Positions 12,871 to 25,047 of a stretch of 64,000 nucleotides of DNA are shown here, one piece after another (the first letter of the stretch is position 1; each line of letters starts with the position of its first letter). The DNA lies in NCBI RefSeq assembly GCF_000003605.2, contig NW_003107089.1, positions 807,736 through 871,735 on the forward strand, given 5' to 3'. The notes below the pieces were generated by a model that did no database searches, was not told the origin of the DNA, and worked only from the letters and a program-made list of their open reading frames with translations. The DNA is from Saccoglossus kowalevskii. Lineage: Eukaryota > Hemichordata > Enteropneusta > Harrimaniidae. The translations under genes were made by a program, and so were the position numbers.

Positions 12871-15800
12871 GTTTTTGATAGCTCACTGAATATGTGCATG
12901 CCAAGATTCATTGCAAAACATCGTTGCAATTTGCATAAACAACCCACTTTAATCAGCTAATTCATGATTACCTTAATGCCTTCGTTTTTGGCCTTGAAAG
13001 CTCTTAGTTGCTGCTTTACAGCTATATTTATTTTAGATATTACAAATGCTGAAAATATGTACTACGTACTCCGGTAATCGGTTGATGCTAAGACCATATG
13101 ACCTCCGTGCTCTTTTCGCGGGATTCTCGTGATAATCTCTTCTTATCGCCATTTTAAATATGTAATATTGTAGGACAATAACTCGTTCATTGGAGCCATT
13201 AACAACGCGGTTACTGGTATATTGTTCACTTTGTGTCAAACTGTAGCAAATAATGCACTGTTCCTGTGGAGTTTAAATCAATTTGTCTATTTGGCAACTG
13301 GAAAAATACTCTCCCTACTTTTTCGTTGGTGTTTGGCCATTTTTACAAATGTATATATTGTATGGTGTTAGACGGTAAAACCAGCGAGGATTTCGCATTA
13401 TAACTTAGAACAAACACATTATAATCTACCATAGCATCCTAGGATAGTTCAATCTCGACAATACATATGCTTGCGTGAATTTTAGAGAATGTCAGCAATT
13501 GTATGCCTCAAATAATATGCCTTTACAAAGCAATTCAATATTCTGTGTGCTGATAACCTTGCGTCAGTATATTTATAACACGCCTATTAGTAACTTGAAG
13601 AAGAACCGGTAATTTTGAGAGATACATTCGTAAAATACAACAAAAACTATTGAGCATAGTCACGCGTCGCATTTGAAAATAAATCCCATTTTTGTGAACG
13701 GTCAAGAGGTTGTGACTACTAAGTTAAGTAAAAAAAGATCGTGAGTTAATATTAAAATAATGTCTAATCTACACTTAGATTATACCTACGTCATTATATA
13801 TACAGAATATGACGTTTTAACGTTTTAACGTTTTTTGTTTTTTTAAATTAACATTTTATCACTGAGTACTCGATATTTGAGTTGTAATTAGTGTAATTGT
13901 GTTATAATCGGATCAGATTGGATTGTTCGATATATATTATAAAAACGTACTAATCTGATATTACGTGTAAGTGTAAATGGCAAGGCCGGTGATGGTGATG
14001 TAAATTTTGCCTCAAAATCGTTTGTTGGAATTCGGTTATGATGGTACCAAAGACGTTGATACGAACACCACACGTCAACTATAGCAATTATTACAACTCT
14101 GCATCAAAGCTGAAAGGCTGAATTGTATTATATTAGACGTCATGCTTAGTTCGGTGTGGTTCAGTTCAGTTCACTTGCTGCATTCGGCTTACAAACCAAT
14201 ACTCACAAAACTGCCTGCTTTTAGACCATAAACTCGCAAAAAAGAGGAAATACGGCATACATCCCCCGGGGAGAAGCCGCTCAAACAACTCGCTCCATTA
14301 AATTTAATCGTCGTAACTGAACTGAACGAAGTGTGCGAGGAGAACGGAACTTCGTCACCTGAGAATTTCTCGCGTCAACGTTAATTCATTTGGGGAGGGT
14401 TTTTACAACTTAAACGCCAATACATACGTATTGCTTACATTCGCTGGGTTCATTTTTGTAAGAAGAAAGAAATATGGGATGGAATGTGTAAAAAAAAAAC
14501 TTTTTCGTAAACATTCATCAATAAGTGTTATTATGTAAAGTGGTACATGTACTTCCGTTCATAGCACTGCAGTTGATCACGTGACAATCCCATTGACGGT
14601 TAATACGTCTGAACACTTCTTGCAAACAGACCTGCGTTTCATTGTTTGACACACAAGTACCATGTCAACTGCTATTATAGATATGTGCGATGAATGAGAA
14701 ACACAACAATACGAAATAGCGAACCCCCGTCATCATGACGTCATTAAGTCGTTCACGAGAATCAATACTCCCAACTCAATGTTGCGTCTATGTAATCACA
14801 ATTTATATTTTCTATTACATTTCATGCGTTAAAATATAATGAGAGTTTTGTTTTTAATTGTGATGACACCGTAGCAGAATATGGTCATTACTTTAAATTA
14901 TATTTGTCATTCAGATCAGATGAAATTAAATTTAATGCTTTGAAGTATGTAGACAGTGTTCGGTGAATATTATGTCATTTAAATCAAATTTTAGAAAAGG
15001 TGCTCAGTGGAAAGCACAGAAATTTGCATAAATTAAACTAGACATGGATAACAACCCATTGTAGAAACGTGTATTCATATAGCAATTGAGAGAATGTATT
15101 CTAATTGGTGCATCGTTGACGCGCATGCTCTGTGTTCCGATATTCCGTGCAGCTACACAACGACGTGATCTGTAGCAACATCGCGATCACTTGGTTTGCG
15201 CATTTCCTGTGCTTCGATTGGGGACTTGGGGAGCTCAAGTAAAAGCGATATCCTTGTATGGGTGAGTTGTTTAAAAATCACGGATGAAATGGCGATTTCG
15301 CCGTGTCCATGACGTTGATAATGATTTATTTATTCACTGGCATGCGTGTCTTCTGTCGTCCGTTAAATCTCAGAGCAACTTCACTTTCAACTAACGTTGA
15401 CTTAGAGAAGCAGTTCTTTCCATTTTGGCGTTTAGACGGTGAGTCTTTTAGTAATGTTGTTCAAACCTATGAATACGTACCTCGGCAGTATTATTGTAAC
15501 GCTCATGTACACGCTGCTTCAATTCAAGGCTGTTTCTGGTATATTGACTGAGCGTTTTTTTTTCTGGCAATACAGATGGGTTTGAAAATCAATGTTATCA
15601 GTAAACCAGTTGGATTTTCTGTGCGTGGTTTAGACTTCTACATTTAGTAGTAAGTTTAAAGTACATATATTCATACACTCAATGTAGTTGAAGCAGATGC
15701 CGTACAATGCCGAACAGTCTATTAGTAGCTTTAAAGCTCGCTTTTAGTTGCATCAGTTCTATATTCTTTTCTCGTCGATTTTTGTAAACAAAAGACAATT

Positions 15801-16085
15801 ATTGGAATGGCTGGTGATGAGTCAATCGATGGATTTTAAAATGTCATGTCAGCTGCGGTATAATACGTACACGCATGTGGTTCGGAGCATGCAGATACAT
15901 ACATGTATTATATATCATTTCTTTGAAAAGAGTATCTTCGCAATTACCAGATAGAATGCAATTATCAACATGATTCTCTCTTCTTGTGCTATTTTGAGTA
16001 CGAAGGTGAAACATATTATTGAGCGGAATGTGACACATGGCAACATTATTGCATTTACGTTGCCGCAAATGACCCGAGAATCACG

Positions 16086-16089
<4 letters not shown>
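12871..16089. other. Intergenic, AT-rich
   Basis: No gene is recognised. A short CGTTTTAA micro-repeat occurs near 13815. Open frames are short and featureless. Confidence 0.4.

Positions 16090-16156
<67 letters not shown>
16090..16156. repeat. (TA)n microsatellite
   Basis: About 33 consecutive TA dinucleotides followed by CATACATATATG. The apparent frames encoding (YI)n on both strands are translations of this tract. Confidence 0.97.
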
Positions 16157-16160
<4 letters not shown>

Positions 16161-16270
16161 CATATATGTCGTGTTCACATCTGTTTTTAGCGTTACTTTA
16201 CAACGTGAACACCGAGGTAGAGAGGTTTACAAATAGCACAGTTTTAACCTTCTTGAAGGTGGCAGTATCA

Positions 16271-16340
16271 GCACCGGCGTAACTATTACGTAATAGTTAC
16301 GTCGACGTAAAAACAGATGGGAATATGTTACGCCGGGGTA
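16271..16340. repeat. Perfect palindrome with flanking inverted repeat
   Basis: 16278-16301 is a perfect 24-bp palindrome (CGTAACTATTACGTAATAG, then TTACG). ACCGGCGTAAC at its left and GTTACGCCGGGGT at 16328-16340 are also inverted relative to each other. It could be the core of a small inverted-repeat element. Confidence 0.7.
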
Positions 16341-17355
16341 AATGGCCTTAAATGTGGTGGAGGCAACACCGGCGACCATTCACAAAGGTATTGTAAGTGT
16401 ATTGGCGTACTTAACTGAATTTGAGGACCACAGCATGTTGTATTTAAATGCATTTCATTTCAAAGTAGGCAGGCCCGCAAATGCGTCAAGGCAGTTTTAG
16501 TTGTTATATTTACCCGTATATCTTGTTCAACTCAATTGCCGACTGGTTCAAACATACAGCCAAACAAATGTTTCGTTCTAGAAGTTTATATGTATGTATA
16601 TTATGTATGTAACATGGTACAGTATACTAGTATATTGTTAACTGTGATTGAAAAAGTACACAGAACACAATCGAAATATTGCCTATTTTAGCAAATCCTG
16701 GTGTGAACGCAAGATTATGAGATTTTTGTGATTACCGGGCACATCTTATGCCGACGTAGCTTGTTTCTAGTCAGAACACAATAAGAGTCGAGATCTCATA
16801 CGTGACACAAAATGACGCTTCCGCGCTTCACAAATACCACGTCAGTTATGTCAGAAATAGTACAGTTCCTCGTAGCGTTTAAAACTACTTGTCCGTGTGT
16901 TGTTGTTTTTTAAATTGCTCATGTATCCTGCGAATAAGGTCGACTGAGAACGTACTGTATGGTACTAAAACTATGAACGGGAATTTGAAATTCACGCTTC
17001 GGTCAGTGGCCTGAAATTGATGTATGTACGCTTATCTGCAGGTAACCCACAGTCTATAGCAAAAACAGTCTGAGCAAGAAAAAGCAAAAAAATAATGTTT
17101 TTGTTTTTTTTCACTCTCGAGTGTCCACGGACCTGCATCTATACCTTAAGTAAATCTCCACTTGAAGTATTAGCAGTTTAATATGTTTTACTACCCAGTG
17201 TAAATGTATTTTATTTTATGTATTTTTTGTATTTGTTTCACAGGACCACTTTTAAGCCACTTTTACATCGCACATACGTATGCTGGAAGTTATCGTTGGT
17301 AAAATGTACAACAGATTGCAGTAGTGACCGTGAATATAGATACAGTAATATCACA
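16341..17355. other. Upstream region of the GPCR gene
   Basis: There is no other gene here. It probably contains the 5' untranslated region and promoter of the receptor gene, but no clear core promoter element can be assigned by eye. Confidence 0.3.
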
Positions 17356-17378
17356 ATGAAGAACTACGAAACAGCCGG
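17356..17378 (+). CDS. GPCR gene, candidate first coding exon
   Basis: ATG followed by seven and two-thirds codons (MKNYETA plus GG) ends at a strong donor, GTGAGT, at 17379. The leftover two bases join G at 19526 to make GGG and continue straight into the receptor frame (W-A-T-M-I-T-M). The splice junction is phase-consistent and the downstream acceptor is strong. The intron would be 2.1 kb. If this exon is wrong, translation could begin at one of the Met codons shortly after 19526. Confidence 0.55.
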
Positions 17379-19084
17379 GTGAGTAGTAGTTTCTCTTTCA
17401 CTCAGTTCACAATCGGTTATTAATAGCGAGATCGGGTTTGAGATGAGAATAATTCTGCTCATTTTGCAAAAAAGAATATCAGACAATCGACCCATGGTCT
17501 ATGTCCGTGACATAGTATATTACTCACTGCTAATTCGGATTCTTGGTTCATTTGCTTGGCAACATTAGGTCGGCGCGTTAGCAGATATAAATTATCTAAG
17601 GGGAATTAATAAGCCCCTAAACACTGCCAGGGAAGTATGTGGTAAGCCCCTGTCAGCGTGGGATTTAAGTGATATACCGACAAACGTGGTACGCCACTTT
17701 ACGAGAATATTACCGGGTAATTAAAATTGAAAGAACGCCATATGACACTACGATTAACCCTTTTACGTGATCTAATATATCTGCGATGTGAAAACCCCGT
17801 TCTTGAATTCGAAACACAAGAAAGTTTCAATTGATCTGAGAGAGTGCTTGATCCGTGTGTACTACTCCACATGCACCACACATTAGGCGGCAAATTTTCA
17901 CTAGTTTTAGAGTAGAAGTAGGTATATATTTTCTTGACTTATTTGCCCAACAGTTTAGAAAGATTTTAATTGTCCTTTTTTTAAGAAATTTGACAAGAAG
18001 TCAAGCTAAAATGTCCCGGTGTGATTACACCTATGCAACATTTGAAAACAGTTGCCAAGTTCAATAATCCAAAATTCAGAAGTGAGTATCCCAAACAGTA
18101 ATAAATTTGGAGGTCTAGCAGTTGGGGCGTGGCAGACCCCTTAGCAATAGTTATAGTATGCATAATCGCTTATAAGTGTTTTGAAATCGATAGACAATTT
18201 AAGGATGAGATGCATATTTCGATTTTTCATTTTTTTGACCAAGTCGAGAATCACCATCTGTTTTCCCGAGAAATTGCATATACCTAATTCCTGGACTATA
18301 GTGTAGTTTCATTTCTATAGTTTTATTCGATTCGCAAAATCACTAACACATTTCCGTGGTAGAGACGAATAATCAACACATTGATTGTCATAGCTACTCT
18401 GTCAATATCTGTTATGACAGCTACGACGTAAGAGTGTTATTTATTGCTAAATAGTTCATCTTTGAGCACCTTACTAATAATTGACTTCAAACATCATCAT
18501 TGCAAACGCCTTAAGAGAGGGTTGGCACAGTTTGCTTTCAAAAACAGAAACAGTAGTCATGGGAACTCAAAACTATGATCATGGCATTAATTTATTTAAA
18601 CAAATGAGAGAGTAGCCAGAAAGTAATTACAATGACAGGATGAGTAAATGTAGTGCCCGACACAATGCTGCACTCAGACGGAAAATTAGTTTAGAATATT
18701 TACATAAGCCATTGCCCGAAACGTCTGGCTATTCGGAATAATTACCTAAGACAACAGTTATCAAATATATATATATAGTTGATATAACATGGTTTACTGT
18801 ATGCTTAAGAGGTGACATGCAACACAATTCATAAATAGAACAATTCCATATGTGTTAAATGTCAGTCTTAGCATATTAACAACCAATTTAAAATGTGTGT
18901 CATATCCTTAATTTATCTTACGTTGTAAGAAGTGAGTTCAGGTTATAATCCCAACTAAGATCACTACCTCAATAGTCAACAATTCAAGAAGGATTTTGAT
19001 AAGCTTATTTTTTCAGCAGATGAACGAACATATATATATATATATATATCATTTCCTTGTCAATGCGGACAGTCAAGCCTTCTG

Positions 19085-19480
19085 ATGCTTGTATATCTTA
19101 ACCATTATCGTGTTTATGACATGCTTAGCTCCTCTAATAATCCCGCCATCAGGGAAAAGACAGCGTTTATGACGGGAGCAAGACTCTCTCAAGGGCCAGC
19201 CATACCTGGGAATAAGGCGTTTATGACGTGCCTTAGCCCTCTAATGGATTTAATATATCAGAGACGACAGCGTCTATGACATTACCTACACCATTTTTAC
19301 GGCCCACCGTCTCATGAAAACAACAGCCTTTATGGCAGTACATAAACTTTCCGGTTGGTCTACTATCATGTTCATGACAGTAAAGCGAGTTTTTGACAGT
19401 CGGCTTAGTATGGACAACGCGTTGTTGGCATAACTTGAACGTTTTGACGACGTTCGGTCACTGAAAGGACAGTGTTTATG
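19085..19480. repeat. Degenerate 54-bp repeat before the GPCR exon
   Basis: The motif CGTTTATGAC and close variants recur at 19111, 19164, 19218, 19271, 19327 and 19369. Spacings are 53, 54, 53, 56 and 42 bp, with weaker copies up to about 19480. Similarity extends beyond the motif (GCTTAGC/CCTTAGCCCTCTAAT, AAGACAGCG/ACGACAGCG). The array lies in intron 1 and ends just before the acceptor of the main coding exon. Confidence 0.65.
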
Positions 19481-19525
19481 GTTGTGCCCCGGGGTCTTAT
19501 TAAATATTATTTTGTTTTTTTACAG

Positions 19526-20621
19526 GTGGGCTACGATGATAACAATGATATACCATAATGCTACTAGCATGGACGAGTCGGCGCTAAATTCTTCAAATTC
19601 AACTGAGATTGCAGGGCCACCTCGAAAATATAATCGGAATGTTCGTCTAGCGGCGTTCATTATCATCTTCATTATTTCGATTATCGGAAATTCTATCGTT
19701 TGTACCTGGATGTGGACCCATCGCAAGCAAAAATCTCGAATGAACAAAATGATTCTGAGCCTGACCATGGCGGACCTATTTGTCACTCTTTGCCCACTGG
19801 TGACCGAGTTTGTCCAGGAGTTGCTAGAGGCTCGTTGGATAGCTGGAGATACAGTCTGCCGCGGAGTTATGGTTCTACAGACCTTTGCCATCCACGCCTC
19901 AACCAACAGCGTTGTGGTAATATCCATCGACAGGCACCGTGCACTTCGTAACCCGTTCGCCAGAAATATCCCGGTGAAAATTCTAGTCAGTGGAGCCTGG
20001 ATTGCAGCTTTTGTGTTTTCAATACCACAAGCCTTTGTATGGAAGCTAGGCTACCGCAGAAACGGGGTTCCCAAATGCACGTCTATATTTTCAACATTGC
20101 CGGGCTTCCATGTCAAAATCTACATGGTGTATGCATCCCTGGTTGTGTTCCTCATTCCCTTCTGCATTATATGCATACTATATCTTCAAATTTTAAAAAC
20201 CGTATGGGAACGAGGCAAGGAAATTAACTTAGATAGCAAACACAAGAAAGGCGCGGGTCATAAACAGATGAGCGCCATTATTACCCGCGCAAAGATTAAG
20301 ACGCTGAAGATGACCCTTGTGATTATACTGACCTTTATTATCTGTGGAATGCCCTACTTCCTGATGGAGATGATAGTGAGTAACAACAATACCGTGAAGG
20401 TCGACCCAAATGTATACGCAGTGCTTGGAATTTTCGCGCTATCCAACAGTGCCGCCAACCCATTCGTGTTTCTCTTCTTCAATTCGGACAACAAGCTCTT
20501 CCTCTTGCTGGAGCAGCGTTTCTGCTTTACCTGTTTCAAGACTCACGAGGTAAAAGGTCATGCCGTTAAAAGTTGTGACATGGACAAGTCTGATGTGACA
20601 ACAACAATAAGCTGCGTCTGA
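19526..20621 (+). CDS. Rhodopsin-type peptide GPCR (vasopressin/GnRH/corazonin-like)
   Basis: A seven-transmembrane receptor, expected in the plasma membrane and activated by a neuropeptide. With exon 1 the protein is 372 aa. It has N-glycosylation sequons in the N terminus (residues 19, 29, 32) and TM1 at about 49-70 with GN at 62-63. TM2 is at about 83-108 with LTMAD. The disulphide pair is Cys119 and Cys192, and DRH (143-145) stands in the DRY position. TM4-TM7 are near 159-180, 206-232, 266-291 and 304-326. AKIKTLKMTLVI at the start of TM6 is typical of vasopressin, GnRH and corazonin receptors. CGMP replaces the usual C-W-x-P, and NPFVF replaces NPxxY. Cys341 and Cys344 are possible palmitoylation sites. 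The whole 7TM domain is in one exon, with an acceptor (poly-T then ACAG) at 19525. The exact ligand class is inferred and uncertain. Confidence 0.9.
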
Positions 20622-22236
20622 ATGGCGCCGTTACATATTGTTGTTCAAAAAAATGAAAAGTTCTGTCGGTTGTGGAGTGTTAGTAGTCTTAGAGCCACCA
20701 AACCAGAATTTGAAGATTGCCTATTCTTCATTCGCCTCTTGAGGGCCACTGATTCCCGTATTCTTGGTTTCGCAGGAGGAAGACCGACGGTTTGTGTCGA
20801 CTTTCTCTACAAGAAATGGTGGTGGACAGGAAATGACGTCGATAACCACTCGTAATTTTATTCGGACGTGATGGTGTGATGCGAAGATACCTTATATGGG
20901 TTAAGGAAAGAATGACTTTCTTGTTATATGGAATTGAAACACGACAATACTGACTGTCACTGATTTCCGTTTAGTTTTCTCTGAACTAGCGCAACTACAA
21001 CTACAGAGGGTGACGTCACATCTACAGAGGGCGACATAACGCATAAACCAACTATTGCAGACTGCAAGACATGGTCATATTCATGAATGTCATCCTTCAT
21101 AATCACCAAGAACATTACATAGCGCGAACAACGACAGACATTGTCACTGACAGCATGACAACGTACCCCGTTGCAAATATGTTACAGCCGTACTACACAC
21201 ATCTACAATATTGACCATTCGAAAGAAAAAAAAAATCTAATAATCAACTTTCAATAATCATTGAATTATATTCCAAAACTTAGTACTATATACATACCGA
21301 GTTTTGATTACATTGATTTTAGTTTAATTCAAAAATTTACCACATCACGCATGTATAAATATTGCCGCCTGGTGGCGCGCTTTCATTGCAGCGAGTATTG
21401 CCAATGATGTCACCAACGTTTATTTATAGAACTGTACTGTAATCTGATTCGGTGAGTGTTTTAGAACCATTTAGCTTTCCCTAATCACTATTCATAAAAT
21501 ATTTATAAAAAAAATGCGGTTATAACGCCGTTGTGACTAGGTATTCAGAAATTATGACAATAATGTTTTTAAGGGCATGTAGCTGCCATCACACATATCT
21601 AACGATTCTCAGAGATATGTTGGAATATTTTTCTTCCCATTTTTGTTCCCGTAATACAGATTGCGTTATTTGCAGTTCTTGTCTTGTAGCGAGCCGACAT
21701 TTTCAAATGAACCCCAACGCCAAGTCGTTTAATATCATGTTACGGCCATTGCTGTAAATTAAGGCAGAAATAATAGGTTACTGGGCGAGTACGTACCCAG
21801 CGTGTAACACTCAGCCTGAGTATCCATGATTGGCTACCGGTTCAGGAAACACCTTTTTTTACTGGATGAGTTAGAAGTAGTATGCAAGATTGTACCTGAT
21901 TAGCTGCCCAGCCATAACACCTTACCGGCGAACCAATTAGGCAAGACATTGCTAGATCTGACTACCAATCGACTTCTGGCACGGCTCAATTGATGTTGTC
22001 ATGTTTGTCTTATTTCTAGTATATAACAAAATGTATGTGTTATGTCTGCAATGCGTAAGTCTCTCGAACAGCCAGCGAAACTGTTAGTACAATTTTACAT
22101 ACATTAGTTTTCAATCAGTTCGTGCGATTTAAGATTTTGAATTCCTTATCACAACTCAAACGCTTATACCAGTTCATTATATTATGATTCAAGTCTGTCG
22201 ACAGTTCTCGGGTAGAATCGTGTTATTGCATTTCAA
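20622..22236. other. 3' flank of the GPCR gene
   Basis: No second gene is seen. The sequence probably contains the receptor 3' untranslated region. A duplicated CTACAGAGGG(T/C)GAC motif occurs at 21000-21035. No AATAAA lies close to the stop codon. Confidence 0.35.
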
Positions 22237-22307
22237 ATTCAAACGCTGGGGGCGTATGTCTGAAATGTCGTAGGAAAAATTCAGACACACGCCCTCAACG
22301 TTTGAAT
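22237..22307. repeat. Hairpin (28-bp inverted repeat)
   Basis: The arms 22237-22264 and 22280-22307 pair with three mismatches (ATTCAAACGCTGGGGGCG against ATTCAAACGTTGAGGGCG). They leave a 15-bp loop. A short palindromic element or a structured RNA is possible; no homologue is recognised. Confidence 0.75.
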
Positions 22308-24185
22308 ATGAGTTATTCCGTCAGGTTTTAGAGACGAATTAGGCCACAAAACAGGCGACGATGTTCATGAATGAACTAATAATTATAATCCGAGAATTAC
22401 GGGAACACGTTTGGTGTTTGCGTCGTATTTGTGCGATGTTCTACCGCCCATGGTTCTGCTCGACTTCAATTAACGTTCTCTGTTTTTTGTTCCTCTCTGC
22501 GTTTTCGTTTGTTGAAACATTATGAATTACAGATGAAATATTGTTGATGTTATGAATACTTAATATATCCGTGATTAAGCAGTTTTGACATTCACTCCAA
22601 TCCATTATCTTTAGACCCATCTAGTCAGAAACAGAATTTAATATTTGCAATACACAGAGAAATATTATCCCTCTCTGCCCGGAATTCACTCCAACTTTGA
22701 CGAATATTCTGTCTGTATTCTGTTTAAAAATTGAACTACTTTTCAATCAAACATTTTGCTCATGTAATAAAGCGTTATAATAGAAGTTTAAAGTGTTATC
22801 ATGTTAACTCAATAAGGATTTTTATTGGGATGGCTTATACTAGGGGACTGGGCAAACTTTCAGTTTGACCCCGGGCCAGTTCTAACCAAATTTTGTCGCG
22901 AATCTTATCTAAACTTAGTACCAACCAAAATGGCGAAACGCGGCATTTATACACCAACAAAATATTTTTTCCAGTGAATGGTCAGCCCGGCGATAACTGA
23001 ATTGTAGATAGTCATTCATAATATATTTAAATTGTTTAAATAGAAATAGGAGGTGTATGTATGACGTAATAGCGTGTATATTTCCTTTTGGCAATGTGAA
23101 GCCGTAACGCTGAAGTAGATTTCACATCGCACAGAACAGCTTTACATCAACGTATGATTAACACAGAATATGACACTAAATTACCGACAGTCCATAAACA
23201 TGTGAGCAATTCATGAGTCGATCATTCACAACCATACGTACTTGTAAGCTAAAGAACACCAAGCTTGAATGAGAACTGCACAGATTTACAAAAAAAAGCG
23301 GAAAAATGTTCTGATATTAATCTTCAAACGATTAAACTAAATATTGGACCAAACTGTGTTGTAACAAAGGATAAACAATATGCCACGCATATACTCGTGT
23401 CTGCCAATTCACGTTACAGTCACGTGATGTGTTAGTTCAGCCTCCTGACATTTACAATCAGTGGTGTTTACAGCCGTATATGAACGACAGCGATCACATG
23501 ACAATTGACTCAATTAATAACAGCGGGAAGCCTCCCTCTTTTCCACTTTATTAGTTATGCGACTACTTAACACAAGAATATATTGAGCGTTTTAATATTA
23601 GTTTGCTTCTAATTCAACTCATATCTATAAATGAGTAGGAGTAAATAGAATACTAGTACTATTATTTAATACCTGTAAAATACATTATTTTCGCTGAAAG
23701 AATGATTCAGAGAATATACCTGTTGCCTATATTTTACATTCAGTTTGTCAGAAATCAGTGGAAAATAAAATTCCATAAAAAAACATCCGATAAGTCTTTT
23801 CAGCAAAAATTAATTAAAATAAAGTATTTTACAGTAGAATATGTGAGTATTTTTATGATGTTCAATGAACATGTATGACTGATACGATGATTTGCAATCT
23901 GCGTAGCAGTATGCTACTATGGTTTACAATACGCATATACATATAAGTGATACTATGAAAGTATGATTTGCAATCATTACGTTAATATGCCTGATACAAT
24001 AAACCTATCAGCCTTTCCAATCAATCATCTAACCCGATCAACGTCACAAGTTCTGACCGACCGACTGACCAACTACTAGTAATCAAATTGTATATAAGGA
24101 TCAATCGAATTTTTTGGCTGCTAATGTGGTATGCATATATGAATGATGAGTCTTTTTACGATATTTTCATGATCTGGGTATAATA
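22308..24185. other. Intergenic, no gene seen
   Basis: AT-rich sequence without recognisable coding potential on either strand. Confidence 0.45.
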
Positions 24186-24321
24186 TGAGGTTATTACGAG
24201 GATACCGAAAAATATGCCCGAAGACAGTAGAGCGGGAGAATAGACCGACGTGCAGCGGAGGTCGATGTGACGGCGTACTGTCTGAGTGCACACTTTGTGG
24301 TATCCTAGTAATAACCTTATT
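24186..24321. mobile_element. Palindromic MITE-like element, about 135 bp
   Basis: The left end AGGTTATTACGAGGATACC and right end GGTATCCTAGTAATAACCT are inverted copies with one mismatch. Pairing continues inward (GACAGTAG against CTGTC), so the whole stretch can fold into a long imperfect hairpin. This is the form of a foldback or MITE-type non-autonomous element. Confidence 0.7.
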
Positions 24322-24327
24322 ATTAAA

Positions 24328-24562
24328 TTATTATTATTATACATCCTTTCCTTCTAAGGATACATCTTGGGAATGCCGAAATCCAAAAAGTATCGAACAT
24401 ATTTAACGAACTTCTTTGTGTGGAGTCCGGTCTAACCCTAGGGGCTGCCATGTTTGTTTTCATTATTAGAGAACGCTTACGCACGCAATCGCTCCCTATT
24501 TGGAATTTCCTATTTTGCAAAACCGCAAAATTACAGCACGGGACAGATGTATAATAATAATA
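24328..24562. mobile_element. Second inverted-repeat element, about 235 bp
   Basis: TTATTATTATACATC at 24330 is mirrored by GATGTATAATAATAATA ending at 24562. The interior is non-coding. It sits immediately beside the preceding hairpin element, so one may have inserted next to the other. Confidence 0.55.
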
Positions 24563-24829
24563 GTTATTCCATACGTTGGATATTTGTTTTATTGTGATGT
24601 GTGCAGCGATTCCGGATACCATCATCTTGATTAGTTGGATAAAAAGTCAAATAGTTTGATTTTACTTTGCATTATCGCATTTCTTGCATAATAATGCTAT
24701 TTATAATTGGTCGAGTTTCGAGCTTGCCACCATAGCAGATCGCCTAGCCGATGTAAGAAAACACGCGCACGTCGGTTCAATGAACCTACATTGACTCGAC
24801 GGCATGCGCAACACGTACACTACACTGTT

Positions 24830-24940
24830 GACAGTCCTCGGGACTAATGTAATTGTGTTTCCTAAACATTCGAAAGCCGAAGGCGTTTGATGGGAATGCG
24901 AACCATTTCACGCGAGGGACTTTAGTCCCGAAAGACTGTC
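24830..24940. repeat. Inverted repeat with GGGACTAA arms
   Basis: GACAGTCCTCGGGACTAA (24830-24847) pairs with TTAGTCCCGAAAGACTGTC (24922-24940), with two changes and a one-base bulge. The loop is about 74 bp. It lies just upstream of the ZAD-like open frame, and may be a small mobile element or an upstream structural element. Confidence 0.6.
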
Positions 24941-25047
24941 TCCGTCTGCAGGTTTTTAGTTGATATCATAATTCATAGTTGATGCTGATGTCACGAAATA
25001 AATTATATTAACATAATGTTGCAAATCTAAATGACCCCCTGAATGCG

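Noticed and set aside
15915-16236. Frames encoding (YI)n proteins
   Set aside because: Translation of the (TA)n microsatellite on both strands.
19520-19951. Frames overlapping the GPCR on the other strand and frame
   Set aside because: Shadows of the receptor coding sequence.
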